Assembly (NCBI GenBank): GCA_032622095.1
Contig: CP136062.1
Span: forward strand, 55,413,849-55,477,848
Source: Siphonodentalium dalli
Lineage: Eukaryota > Mollusca > Scaphopoda > Gadilida > Siphonodentaliidae
DNA length: 64,000 nucleotides
Direction: 5' to 3'
A model generated the notes under the pieces. The model was not told the DNA's origin, ran no database searches, and saw nothing but the letters and a program-made list of their open reading frames with translations. The position numbers were made by a program, and so were the translations under genes. Shown here piece after piece: positions 35,478-46,904 of this stretch (positions are counted from its first letter, which is position 1; the number at the start of each line of letters is the position of its first letter).

Positions 35478-35850
35478 TTAACCCTTTACCCAACAGAACG
35501 GCCCTGTGCCAATGCATTCTCTTATATATGCGAGTCGACCATAGGTCGCCTCGCATATATAAGAGAATGCATTGGCTTAACACATTAAAAATTATAAAAT
35601 TGTTAAAGAATGTAAGAAAAAATGGTAATGCATTCTCTTATATATGCGAGGCGACCTATGGTCGACTCGCATATATAAGAGAATGCATTGGCACAGGGCA
35701 TATTAAACTGTAACTATCACAATGTGGTCAAGGAGCCGGTTCCAATGATATCCATATTTGTATGGTTCTATTGAGACAGACCGAAGATATTTTAGGCTGT
35801 TGAAGCTTTATTTGGCCGGTTTTTGGCCGGTTTGTTGGGTAAAGGGTTAA
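35478..35850. mobile_element. Family B MITE (B6), first of three joined TTAA elements
   Basis: TTAA at 35,478-35,481 and 35,847-35,850. The second palindrome has lost its outer left edge together with the poly-T loop (aatggtaatgcattctc). Its right TTAA is also the left TTAA of the next element. Confidence 0.88.
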
Positions 35851-36118
35851 ACCCTTCCATGACTGAAGCTTCCTGAAATTTTAAACGCTGTGCCAATGTA
35901 TTCTCTTATATATGCGAGTCTCCCATGGGAAGCCTCGCATATATATATATAAGAGAATACATTGGCCTAACAATACTTAGCTTGACCTTGTAAGCCAGTA
36001 CATGTACATTCTCTTTTATATGTGAGGCTCCCTATGGGATACTCGCATATATAAGAGAATGCACTGGCACACCGTATTTAATGCTGCACCAGTGCAGCTC
36101 CCGTCATGAAAAGGTTAA
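35847..36118. mobile_element. Family P TTAA-type MITE (P1), second of three
   Basis: Left end ttaaacccttccatgactga, agcttcctg; right end gctcccgtcatgaaaaggtt, aa. Two variant palindromes with agtctcccatgggaagcct and gaggctccctatgggata centres in place of the gtcgacc centre of B. Confidence 0.85.
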
Positions 36119-36520
36119 CCCTTTACCCAACAAACCGGCCAAATAAAGCTGCAACAGCCTAAATTATCTTGGGTCTGTCTCAATAAAACCATACAAATAT
36201 GAATATCATTGGAACCGGCTCATTGACCACATTGTGATGGTTACAGTTATGCCCTGTGCCAATGCATTCTCTTATATATGCGAGTCGACCATAGGTCGCC
36301 TCGCATATATAAGAGAATGCATTGGCCTAAAAAAAATCTTTTTTAACACTTTTACCATTTTTTCCTACATTCTTTAACAATTTTATAATTTTTAATGTGT
36401 TAAGCCAATGCATTCTCTTATATATGCGAGGCGACCTATGGTCGACTCGCATATATAAGAGAATGCACTGGCACCGTATTTAATGCTGCACCAGTGCAGC
36501 TCCCGTCATAAAAGGGTTAA
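36115..36520. mobile_element. Chimeric B/P TTAA-type MITE (B7), third of three
   Basis: The left half is family B (ttaaccctttacccaacaaa; aatgtgttaagccaatgcat). The right end is family P (gctgcaccagtgcagctccc, gtcataaaagggttaa). The switch lies within or just after the second palindrome, which both families carry. Confidence 0.85.
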
Positions 36521-36924
36521 TTCATGGGAGTGTATTATTCATTGATTTTGTGGTTTGCCCACTGATGAAATCAACATCCAACGAAATAATTTACTCTCAA
36601 TTGGTAGAGTATACCGGTATATCAATATAAAATGTACGGGATGAAAACGAGGATCGGGCATTGTATACGGCAGGGGTACTGTATGTCTGTTTTCGGCATG
36701 TCATTAAATGAGTGTGCAAAACGGAAGAGGAGACAGAGGAGACGGAAGAGGAGATGAAACATAATCAACTTAATAAATATATCAGTGAGCTTTTCGCTAT
36801 TGTTTATATACTACATCGTCTCATCCTTTCAATAATAGTTTGTATAAACAATGGCCAATGAAATTGATCTCTTGAATAAAACAATAAATAACTTCCTCGC
36901 CAGAGTGTGAAATTAAGCCATTGT
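36521..36924. other. Non-coding stretch with a short purine-rich tract
   Basis: gacagaggagacggaagagg (36,731 on) is a small purine-rich repeat. Otherwise AT-rich and unrecognised. Confidence 0.5.
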
Positions 36925-36925
36925 A

Positions 36926-37079
36926 CAGTAATGCCCTAAGTAATCGACTCCATAACCACAGCAGAATTATGGGCGAGAGCTTTCCGATGAATGGCAACAA
37001 GCCATATTTCCGACTAAATCCTGAAAAGTTACCCATAATTCTGCTGTGGTTATGGAGTCGATTACTTAGGGCATTACTG
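36926..37079. mobile_element. Family C element, left arm shortened (C8)
   Basis: TA|CAGTAATGCCC ... GGGCATTACTG|TA. The left arm lost the segment from taacttttcagg to the hairpin tip. Confidence 0.82.
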
Positions 37080-37261
37080 TACTGATTGGGTGATGGCCTT
37101 TCGGCACCAAACTATGGTTGTTTGCTGTTGTTGGACCTGTTGATTTGGATAAATATGATACCGGTACGTAGATCCACAAATTCGCATTCTCACGAAATGG
37201 TCTTTTATACAAAAACACAATAATTGATGCCAACAAAATTAAAGCAAACCACAGTATATAG

Positions 37262-37436
37262 ATATCTTTCTGATCAAATTAACAAGTTTTTTCAGTTTCT
37301 TTCAGCTGTTTCTTCTGAAAATTTCTTTTTCTGTTTTAGTTTAGTTTCTCTATATATCCAAATTGGCAGACAACACAATGCATAATCGAGGTACCCAATG
37401 GGTTGCACATCACCATATTCACCATCTTTAAAGTAG
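37262..37436. mobile_element. Family A core fragment (A9)
   Basis: Only core sequence: tgttttagtttagtttctct, tccaaattggcagacaacac, ataatcgaggtacccaatgg. No palindromes. Confidence 0.7.
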
Positions 37437-37886
37437 GGGATATATTCATGGCCATATACAAAGTACCATCGTTCTACATCATCTTCCCCCTGCACATCTC
37501 CCCCCTCCCCCTGGTTTTACCTAGTTTTAAAAACTTCCCACAAGGAAGGGGATATATCCTAGTTTATCTCCCCCACCCCTGCCCTGATCATCATGAATGT
37601 AAAAGAAACAAAATTAAAAGATATACTGCAATATAGGCTAACGTAATTCAGCATTGGTAATAGTATACTTTTTTGATGCACTGATTAGAAATTTCAATGC
37701 AACTGCAGTTATTCCCAAGGCAGCGCATTTAATTTGAATGGCGGTCCTCAGCCATTTACGACATGGTCACAGCACACCCTCAACGCTTTGTAAACAGCTG
37801 CATATTTTGCATGAACAGGTACAATTTTCCTCCACTAGGCATTTTGTAACAGTGTTACAAGGGTTACAAATTACCTGTACATGTAT
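37437..37886. other. Non-coding stretch, nothing recognised
   Basis: C-rich patch (cccccctccccctgg) near 37,500, otherwise ordinary. No coding signature. Confidence 0.45.
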
Positions 37887-37889
37887 GTA

Positions 37890-38112
37890 CAGTAATGCCC
37901 TAAGTAATCGACTCCTTAAACACAGCAGAATTATGGGTAACTTTTCAGGATTTAGTCGGAAAATGGCTTGTTGCCATTCATCGGAAAGCTCTCCCCGAGA
38001 GCTTTCTGATGAATGGCAACAAGCCATATTTCCGACTAAATCCTGAAAAGTTACCCATAATTCTGCTGTGTTTATATATATAATAAGGTGTCGATTACTT
38101 AGGGCATTACTG
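37890..38112. mobile_element. Family C palindrome, complete (C9)
   Basis: TA|CAGTAATGCCC ... GGGCATTACTG|TA. The right arm carries an extra tatatataataagg near the end. Confidence 0.85.
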
Positions 38113-38269
38113 TAGTTCGAGTATAAACCTTATTATCGACTGATTTAGACACCCCTTACCATAAGTGAGAATGGCCCTGTTAGATATCTAATAGATGGTC
38201 ATCTGCTGGCAATAACTAACCCTCATACAAATGTTTACGCAACAAAATATTTTGATATCTGCGTATCTA

Positions 38270-38492
38270 CAGTATTAATGCTCTAAATAATCGATTCCTT
38301 AACCACAGCAGAATTATGGGTAACTTTTCAGGATTTAGTTGGAAATATGGCTTGTTCCATTCATCGGAATTTCGGAAAGCTCTCAAGGAGAGCTTTCCGA
38401 TGAATGGCCACAAGCCATATTTCCGACTAAATCCTGAAAAGTTACCCATAATTCTGCTGTGGTTAAGGAGTCGATTATTTAGTGCATTACTG
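38270..38492. mobile_element. Family C palindrome (C10)
   Basis: TA|CAGTATTAATGC ... GTGCATTACTG|TA. Arms pair around gctctcaaggagagc. A short duplication (atcggaatttcggaa) lies in the left arm. Confidence 0.83.
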
Positions 38493-38494
38493 TA

Positions 38495-39410
38495 GTCTTC
38501 AATAGAACTTCGCTTAGTTCTCTACCACATGGCAGGAGGTTATTGTTGTGTGGGTAGATGTAATCTCCTTTCTTTTCAAAAGGAAAAATGACCAGAGATA
38601 ATCAACCGGCAACGAGAGTATAAACGCTCTTTATATTATATGGGTGTACCGGTACATAATAAAATTATTTTTGCAAACATAAAGACAAATACATATGGTA
38701 CTGACGAAGTAGTTGGTCATATGGAAACCATTTTCAATACAATTTTTCAATGGTCTATGATACAAATTTTCATCAGGTTCTAATATTTAAAAACGAGACC
38801 AAACCCCTCCCCACCCCACAGCCCCTCCTTCCTCAAATAAATTGATCTTGGCCAAAGACATTGGAATTCTTATGGTAGAAGGCAAGCGTGACAGTTTAGG
38901 AGTGCTGCATGCCTTACTGGTAATATTTTTTAGAAGAATAAAATTCATAAAAACCCAAGTGATTATATCCTTAGTTTTGGCCTTCAATTCTCACAAAATT
39001 CAGCTTTTCGCTTCAGCATGGCTGGCATATGCACAGATTTTACTAAACTATACATCTAGCTATCAGCATGTTTCAATAGGGTTTGGTTTGGAGACATACC
39101 CCCCCCCCCCCTCCCCACCTCCTCTCCCTATCCCTACCCCCCCCCCCCTCTCCCTCAACTTCCAATCAAAATTTTCAACAGTACAATGTAGGATATTTCA
39201 TGCCTGACAAACCACCAGTTGGAAATTTTCCAACACTATTCCAGTATTTAGTGTGATAATTGTTGCTTTTAAATCAAAAGTCGCAAATCTTCCTTCCGTA
39301 CTTTCCGTAAATTTTTTCGACTAAAGTGCCCATTAATTTTCTAGCTTATGGGGGAATCTCAGGTTAGATATTTTGAATAGTTGTAAAGCTTGAGGAACCA
39401 AATGAAAAAT
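38495..39410. other. Non-coding stretch
   Basis: A 121-codon open frame at 38,842-39,207 ends in a Pro-rich tail made by C tracts (39,100-39,160) and shows no domain. A short ATG frame at 38,530 (MAGGYCCVGRCN) resembles a zinc-finger start but stops after about 20 codons. Confidence 0.45.
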
Positions 39411-39451
39411 TTCTGCTATGGTGAAGGAGTCGATTACTTAGGGCATTACTG
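39411..39451. mobile_element. Family C terminal fragment (C11)
   Basis: tctgctatggtgaaggagtc, then gattacttagggcattactg, TA. Confidence 0.7.
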
Positions 39452-39664
39452 TATGTGCAAATGGAATTGACCCAAGATGGGAATTTTGTCTGACCCAGTT
39501 CAAGAGGGGACGAGGTGCAGTTGGAAATTCCTAGTTGGACTTTCCTCCCAACGGAGATGCGCAAACTGTTAGCTACATGTATATACCATATACCGGGTAG
39601 GTAATTTACAATAATGTGCACCTTAGAAACTCAAATATTTGTTTTTGCAGCAGATGATTGACTT

Positions 39665-39952
39665 ATTAAAAGGGGACATATTATGGGCCCATTTCCTTTT
39701 ATACTCAAAAGAATATATACCGGTACAACATACATGTATGAATGAATTTGAGTCAAGGATGTCCAGTCATACCTGTATATTCATTTTCATTATACATGTA
39801 ATTACCACGTTGTTTGCATTGTGCATAGAGCACATGAGTGTATTTTGCATTCATCCATGGCTCAAATTCACTCATTTGTGCACATATTCTGTTGAGTATA
39901 AAATGAGATGGTCCCATAAATGGCTGGATTTAGTTTAAAGTACCCCTTTAAT
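39665..39952. mobile_element. Foldback N, copy 2
   Basis: tattaaaaggggacatatta and gtttaaagtaccccttta ends. Shares ccttttatactcaaaagaat, gttgtttgcattgtgcatag and gaatttgagtcaag with copy 1. Confidence 0.7.
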
Positions 39953-40021
39953 CCAATTACTGGTAGCTTAAACCAAGAGCATGAAAGCTTCACATCCTGA
40001 CAGCAGGGGTGTGTCGACGAT

Positions 40022-40130
40022 GGGGGGGGGGGGGGGGGTAGTAGGGTGTCGACAGAGGTAGGGATAATGGGTGTGTCAACAGGGGGTGGGGGGGGGTACT
40101 TGTTCAGGTGGGGGGGGGGGGTACATTGTA
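40022..40130 (+). repeat. G-rich low-complexity stretch
   Basis: Poly-G at 40,022-40,038 and further G runs to 40,121, just before the assembly gap; probably the reason assembly failed. Confidence 0.85.
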
Positions 40131-40198
40131 TTTCATACATGTGTATATATAATATATATGAGATTTTTGTTTATTTCCCAAACTGTGTTGTACATGTA

Positions 40199-40298
40199 NN
40201 NNNNNNNNNNNNNNNNNNNNNNNNNNNNNNNNNNNNNNNNNNNNNNNNNNNNNNNNNNNNNNNNNNNNNNNNNNNNNNNNNNNNNNNNNNNNNNNNNN
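40199..40298. other. Assembly gap (100 N)
   Basis: Exactly 100 N, a conventional placeholder, so the true gap length is unknown. Confidence 0.99.
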
Positions 40299-40451
40299 AA
40301 CGATTTATTTTTACGTGTTCTAACTGACAACTCTACAGAAAACTAATGTTCCGACAATGGAATGTACTCACAGTGTGCAGCATGAATTTAAAGGGACTTC
40401 CCAAAATCACATTTTATACTCCGGTTGGATAAATTTTCCAACTACATGTAA

Positions 40452-40679
40452 ATGAGGAATATCTTTGAAACATTATTCCCAATGACCAATTATGTTGGAT
40501 ATATACCTCTAGTCAGCAATCTAGATATTAGGAAAAGAAGATATGCAAGAAAATATTATAATTTAGAAGGTGAAAACTTTGTTTGCACAAAGGTACCGCA
40601 ATCTAAAAAGGCGAAAATACTTGAATATCCGAAGAAAGTAGTAGCATTTCTCCGCAAAAAGGCAAATCCTCGAGTATAG
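40452..40679 (+). other. Unrecognised 75-codon open frame
   Basis: Basic, coding-like composition (MRNIFETLFPMTNYVGYIPL; later a KKAKILEYPKKVV stretch). No family recognised. Followed 400 bp later by the LINE fragment. Could be part of a retroelement or chance. Confidence 0.2.
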
Positions 40680-40689
40680 GCTTACACAC

Positions 40690-40880
40690 TGTGGACTGTA
40701 GTGTGTGCCAAAGAATTTAGTGATTCAAAGATTGCAGCGGCAGCCATGTTATTTTGCCGAATGACCCCAAAATGACTTGTTCCCCCAACTACATGTCAAC
40801 AGCCATGGTAAATTCCATAATGATCCGACTAAAGGTATGACCTGCAATGTAGCCTGTGACAAAGGATTCAATCAGATCAG
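40690..40880 (+). repeat. Family F unit, forward, diverged
   Basis: gtgccaaagaatttagtgat, ttgccgaatgaccccaaaat, gatccgactaaaggtatgac. A single unit apart from the main arrays. Confidence 0.7.
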
Positions 40881-41044
40881 AGCCATACTATATGTGGAAC
40901 TCTAACCATAATCACAAATACTGACCAATTCACAGCATATATTACGTGCAGCCTCATTAATCAGTTTAGCAATAGGTGTGTCAATTAACCATTAATAATT
41001 ACAAGTTGCAGCAGAATCTATCAAATTTTCAAACATAACATTTC

Positions 41045-41410
41045 ATTTGCAACTTATCTGAATATTATAAGGTTGAATGAAGGTAATCAAATTCTTCTAT
41101 GAAAATTCAGAACTGGAAATCATAAGTTGCCAGTTGAAACCGGTCGTTGGAATAAGTTTGAAATAAATAAAAGAAAATGCCCGGCATTATGTCAATCGGG
41201 CCAAATTGGATGGTGAATTCCACTATCTTTTAGAATGTCAGAAATTCTCAAAGACCTGCCAATGACTCTTGACAAACTTTGTTGATCAAAGACCAAACAC
41301 TATAGTAATGAGTGAAATACATGTATATGTACATAATAATAACGATGTAGTGCACTTGAGAACGGTGTGCGAGTTTATAAAGCTTGTAAGTAGAGTTGAA
41401 ATTAAACTGA
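41045..41410 (+). pseudogene. Non-LTR retrotransposon ORF2 fragment (C-terminal end of reverse transcriptase protein)
   Basis: In one frame: RLNEGNQILL, a stop, KFRTGNHKLPVETGRWNKF, then EINKRKCPALCQSGQIG. After a +1 shift comes DGEFHYLLECQKFSKTCQ. In another frame comes NFVDQRPNTIVMSE and later LRTVCEFIKLVS. The order F-R-x-x-N-H-K-L-P-x-E-x-G-R-W, then C-x2-C, then DEFHYLLEC, then RPNT, is the usual C-terminal tail of invertebrate LINE ORF2 proteins, after the reverse transcriptase domain. At least one stop and two frameshifts show it is dead. No polymerase motifs were seen upstream, so it is a 5'-truncated insertion. The clade (L1, CR1 or other) cannot be decided from this part. Confidence 0.75.
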
Positions 41411-41474
41411 GTCTGAGGCACACCAAATTAGATACCGGTAGTAGTAGTAGTTGTTGTTGTTATGTTCTAATTCT

Positions 41475-41911
41475 AAAGCTAACGATCGAACACATATGCA
41501 CACTGGTGTTGTAACATGCACATTTGTGTTGTAAAATACCACATATATGTTTAAAGCATCGAACATCCAGTGCCTGTATAAAAGTCGATGTCATGTATAT
41601 GTTCAATAAAAAGTGAGTAGTGGCATATATTATTTATTCAATAATATAACATATATATGACACATACATCAAATAAAGTGCTGTCTTTGTTCACATATAC
41701 AACGATATGTATTGGATAATATAGAACACAAATGAGCATTTTACAACAGCATGCCGTGTGCATATGTGTTCGATCTTTAGCTTTGGTCAGATCTTCATGA
41801 AATTTGTCATGGATGTTAACAATGACATCTAGATGGGAACGAGTAATTTTGGGGTCATTCCGCCAAAAAACATGGCCGCCAGCAGCCATCTTGAATTTTA
41901 CTCTTTGCATG
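41475..41911 (+). repeat. W segment, copy 1 of a 434-437-bp direct duplication
   Basis: Near-identical to 43,536-43,969. Differences seen by eye are a 3-bp tgt and about four substitutions. The segment contains a 30-bp inverted pair (gatcgaacacatatgcacac and gtgtgcatatgtgttcgatc) and runs into reverse F units. Confidence 0.93.
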
Positions 41912-42440
41912 ACTAAATCGTTTAGCACGGGCTACAGGTCGTACCTTTGGTCAGATCTTCTTGAAATTTGACATGGATATTAACAATGACATGTAGATGG
42001 GAACGAGTCATTTTGGGGTCATTCGGCAAAAAACATGGCTGCTTGCAGCCATCTTGGATTTCAAAATTCAATCAATTAGCACGGGCTACAGGCCGTACTG
42101 TTCATCTGATCATCATGAAATTTGTCGAGGAGGTTAATATTGACATCTAGATGGGAATGAGTCATTTTGGGGTCATACAGCCAAAAAACATGGCCGCCAT
42201 CAGCCATCTTGGATTTTACTCTTTGCATGACTAAATGCTTTGGTACGCCTACAGGTCGTAGCTTTGGTCGGATCTTCATGAATTTTGTCACGGATGTTAA
42301 CAATGACATGTAGATGTAAACGAGTCATTTTGGGGTCATTCGGCCAAAAAACATGGCCGCCAGCAACCATCTTGAATTTTACTCTTTACATTACTAAATC
42401 CTTTGGCACGGGCTACAGGTCGTACCTTTGGTCAGATCTT
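41790..42440 (-). repeat. Family F array, reverse
   Basis: Reverse-complement units with catggccgccagcagccatc, ttggattttactctttgcat, gactaaat. Follows W copy 1. Confidence 0.85.
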
Positions 42441-42441
42441 C

Positions 42442-44879
42442 AGGGAATAATTTAATGTGTTACAGTCAATGGAGCGATTAGGATTGTGGATAGTTGAATG
42501 TCTAATACTAGGTTATCAACATGGAGAGATATATATATATAAAAGTAAAATCTAAGACGGTTGCTGGCGGCTATATTCAAAAATATTTGATAGCTTTAGT
42601 CATGCAAAAAGTAAAATCCAAGATGGCCACTGCCAGCCATGTTTTAATGCCGAATAACCCTAAAATGGCTCGTTCCCATCTACATGTCATTGTTAACATC
42701 CATAACACATTTCATGATCAGACGAACAGTACGACCTGTAGCCCGCGCCAATGGATTGAATTTTTAAATCCGAGATGACCGCCAGCGGCCATGTTTTTTG
42801 GCCAAATGACCCCAAAATGACTCGTTCTCATCTACATGTCAATGTCAATATTCATGACAAATTTCATAAAGATTAGACCAAAGGTACAACCTGTAGCCCG
42901 CGCCAAAGGATTTAGTAATGCAAAGAGTAAAATCCAAGATGGCTGCTGGCGGCCATGTTTTTCGGCCAAACAACCCCAAAATGACTCGTTCCCATATACA
43001 TGTCATTTCTAATATCAATGACAAATTTTATGAAGTTCCGACCAAAGGTACGACCTGTAGCCAGTTCCAAAGGATTTAGTCATGCAAAGAGTAAAATCCA
43101 AGATGGCTGCTGGCGGCCATGTTTTTTGGCCAAATGACCCCAAAATGACTCGTTCCTATCTACATGACAATGTCAACATTCATGACAAATTTCATAAAGA
43201 TTACACCAAAGGTACGACCTGTAGCCCGCGCCAAACGATTTAGTCATGCAAAAAGTAAAATTCAAGATGGCTGCTGGTGGCCACGTTTTTTGGCCAAATG
43301 ACCCCAAAATGACTCGTTCCGATCTACATGACAATGTCAACATTTATGACAAATTTCATAAAGATTACACCAAAGGTACGACCTGTAGCCCGCGCCAAAC
43401 GATTTAGTCATGCAAAGAGTAAAATTCAAGATGTCTGCTGGTGGCCATGTTTTTTGGCCAAATGACCCCAAAATGACTCGTTCCCATCCACATGTCATTG
43501 TTAACATCCATGACAAATTTCATGAAGATCTGACCAAAGCTAAAGATCGAACACATATGCACACTGGTGTAACATGCACATTTGTGTTGTAAAATACCAC
43601 ATATATGTTTAAAACATCGAACATCCAGTGCCTGTATAAAAGTCGATGTCATGTATATGTTCAATAAAAAGTGAGTAGTGTCATATATTATTTATTCAAC
43701 AATATAACATATATATGACACATACATCAAATAAAGTGCTGTCTTTGTTCACATATACAACGATATGTATTGGATAATATAGAACACAAATGAGCATTTT
43801 ACAACAGCATGCCGTGTGCATATGTGTTCGATCTTTAGCTTTGGTCAGATCTTCATGAAATTTGTCATGGATGTTAACAATGACATCTAGATGGGAACGA
43901 GTAATTTTGGGGTCATTCCGCCAAAAAACATGGCCGCCAGCAGCCATCTTGAATTTTACTCTTTGCATGCTACAGGTTGTAGCTTTGGTCGGATCTTCAT
44001 AAAATTTGTCATGGTTGTTAATAATGACATGTAGATGGGAACAAGTTGTTTTGGGGTCATTCGGTCAAAAAACATGGCCGCCAGCAGCCATCTTGGATTT
44101 TACTCTTTGCATGACTAAATCCTTGGTGCGGGCTACAGGTCGTAGCTTTGGTCAGATGGTCATGAAATTTGTCATGAATTATAACAATGACATGTAGATG
44201 GTAACAAGTCGTTTTGGGGTTATTCGATCAAAAAACATGGCCACCAGCATTTTACTCTTTGCATGACTAAATCCTTTGGCGTGGGCAACAGGTCATACCT
44301 TTGGTCTGATCTTTATTAAATTTGTCATGGATGTTAACACTGACATGTAGATGGGAACGAGTGATTTTGGAGTCGTTCGGCCAAAAAACATGGCCGCCAG
44401 CAGCCATCTTGGATTTTACTCTTTGCATGACTAAATCCTTTGGCACGGGCTACAGGTTGTACCTTTGGTCTAATCTTTATGAAATTTGTCATGAATGTTG
44501 ACATTGACATGTAGATGGGAACGAAACATTGTGGGGACATTCGGCCAAAAAACATGGCTGCCAGCGGCCATCTTGGATTTCAAAATTTAATCCATTGGCG
44601 CGGTCTACAGGTCGTACTGTTCATCATGAAATTTGTAGGTCGTAACTTTGGTCAGATCTTCATAAAATTTGTCATGGATGTTAACAATTATACGTAGATG
44701 GGAACGAGTTATTTTGGGGTCAATTGGCCAAAAAAAATGGCCACCAGCAGCCATCTTGTATTTTACTCTTTGCATCACTAAATCCTTTGGCGCAGGTTAG
44801 ACATTTCAATTAACACCTTTCCTATTCCTCCATTTACTGTCAACCATTAAATTATTCCCCTACCTAAGTTGAGCTACAG
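42442..44879. mobile_element. Foldback X: forward F array, W loop, reverse F array
   Basis: The left end gggaataatttaatgtgtta mirrors the right end (ccattaaattattcccctac). The forward F arm runs about 42,540-43,540, W copy 2 43,536-43,840, and the reverse F arm about 43,840-44,800. The right end sequence is the mirror of the start of the F element at 30,976-31,070 (aatggaggaataggaaaggt / acctttcctattcctccatt). Arms are ~1 kb with many point differences. No coding content. Confidence 0.75.
43536..43969 (+). repeat. W segment, copy 2
   Basis: See copy 1. Here W sits exactly between forward and reverse F arrays, so it is the loop of the palindrome. Confidence 0.93.
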
Positions 44880-44947
44880 TGTCATTGACACTTTCATTGA
44901 CTATATATTGTTGGCATGAAATAAAACCAAAAATATATATACATGTA

Positions 44948-46854
44948 CAGTGAAACCTCTCCAAACCGGACCCTCTACAATCCGAATCCATCTCCATTCC
45001 GAACGAATTGTTCGGTCCCAAATTTACTCAAGCGCATTGTCACTATAATTACCTCTGTAATCCGAAACCTTTGTACTCCGAATACCAGACTGATTTATTA
45101 GTCCATAAGTGAACTAATACACTAAATGTTTACCTCCAAAATCTGAATGCTGAAAGCGATGGAAGGGGCCGAATGCATTCAGTTAATGATTTGATTGTTT
45201 CCGCTTTTGATTTGATTGTCCCCCGACGTTTCCGTCGGAGGACTATAGAAATGACCCTCGTCCGTCCGTCCGTGCGTCCGTGTGTCCGTGCGTCCGAGAT
45301 TGGGTACCTTCATGGTGTAATCAACTCCTCCTACAGTTTTAAACGTAGAGATTTGAAACTCTGGGATATTGTTCCTAACATGTTGGTGATTTGCAACATC
45401 TATATAGCTAATAACAAATATAAAAAATTCATATTTTTGGGGGGGGTTTTCGACTTAGAAAATTTGGAACATTTTTGCCTTTTGGATGAGATTGGGTACC
45501 TTCATGGTGTAATCAACTCCTCCTACAGTTTTAAACGTAGAGATTTGAAACTCTGGGATATTGTTCCTAACATGTTGGTGATTTGCAACATCTATATAGC
45601 TAATAAAAAATATCATTTTTTCCATATTTTTGGGGGGTTTTCGACTTTGAAAATTTGGAACATTTTTGCCTTTTGGATGAGATTGGGTACCTTCATGGTG
45701 TAATCAACTCCTCCTACAGTTTTAAATGTAGAGATTTGAAACTCTGGGATATTGTTCCTAACATGTTGGTGATTTGCAACATCTATATAGCTAATACAAA
45801 AATATCATTTTTTCGCGTTTGTATGCGTTTGTTCATCGGGTTGTTTTGTCCAAGAAATTTTGCAGTGGTTTGCAACATCTATATACTGTATAACATTGTT
45901 GCAAATAGTATCCTTCTAACAAATCCAATCATGAAGTTTACCACTCGAATCGGGGGACATGTGGTCTGCGACCTTTTATTTGATTTTACCTCGATCATCG
46001 TCCGTGACAACAGTTAGTTACAAACGGACAAAGTGTTCTTGGTACATTAATCAAATTTGTTGAAAAAATAAAACAAATATAATGGCTGATAATAACAAGA
46101 TACGGCCATATTTATATTTAATCTTATTCTAAATAAATTCCGAAAGCGATACCAGCTGAACGCGTGTGCACACAGGTAATGTACCTTTCGTACTATTGAA
46201 TAAGCGTACCAATTTAATTAGCGGTCTTTTGTCTCGGTGAAATTGATTGAACAATGGTGACTTCACAGATAATTAGAGCAATATTATGACACATTGTTAC
46301 TACAGCAGTTATTGTGCTGGAGTGAACTCTTTGTTTAACAATTGTCCAAACTAAACACTAATTCGCTAAAAGTTCACGGTGGTGGTTTATTGTCACCGCC
46401 ACAGTTTTAATCAACTTATCACACAATTAATGAGCCGTCGGGAAAATGACAACTCAGAGTTGAATATAGACAAGAATATTAAACATAAAATATCCCCAGT
46501 CTAGTAGTCTACACCACAAGAGATCAGCATCAAGTATGTCAAATATACTGTCAACAACATTTTTAAAAACCGTGAATCACCATAAAATTTATCGTTTTCG
46601 TATTTCCTGGTGTATCTATACATATATGTATATGTCTTATTATAACACGTTTTATCTATTGAAATTTATGTTTTATTTGGTAATTTATTGAATAAAGTTT
46701 AATTAATCAGTGAGGAGGTGTTCGGGTCACAATAACTCTTACTGCCGGCAGCAATATATTTTGTTGGTTGTGCGATTTTCTGTAAACCGAACACCTCTCT
46801 AAACCAAACTGAAGAACCGATCCGAAGGGTGTTCGGTTTAGAGAGGTTTTACTG
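44948..46854. mobile_element. pogo/Tigger-like element with TA target duplication (1.9 kb)
   Basis: TA|CAGTGAAACCTCTCCAAACC on the left. The right end is ttcggtttagagaggtttta, ctg|TA. TA duplication and CAGTGAAACCTCTCTAAACCG-type ends are those of the pogo/Tigger branch of Tc1/mariner. The left end is followed by tccattccgaacgaattgtt, the right end preceded by aagaaccgatccgaagggtg. No DDE transposase is visible, so it is non-autonomous. It carries a foreign-looking repeat at 45,213-45,960. Confidence 0.82.
45213..45960 (+). repeat. Repeat bounded by CGACGTTTCCGTCG, with three ~187-bp tandem units
   Basis: Starts cccccgacgtttccgtcgga and a cgtccgtccgtgcgtccgtg run. Then come units beginning gagattgggtaccttcatgg at about 45,296, 45,488 and 45,678. 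It ends cactcgaatcgggggacatg. The units keep a frame open for 176 codons (45,173-45,703; repeated GYLHGVINSSYSFK and LKLWDIVPNMLVICNIY), but the protein resembles no family known to me. A short relative is at 63,300-63,390. Confidence 0.8.
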
Positions 46855-46904
46855 TATCACCAGGATACGGAACAGCTGTGGCCAATGAAATTCTGAAGTA
46901 GGAG

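Noticed and set aside
38530-38595. THAP-like start MAGGYCCVGRCN
   Set aside because: Stops after about 20 codons and has no further motif.
38842-39207. 121-codon frame with proline-rich end
   Set aside because: The tail is from C tracts and the rest has no domain or splice support.
45173-45703. 176-codon open frame as a host gene
   Set aside because: Built from three tandem repeat units inside a transposon, with no recognised domain; reported as repeat.
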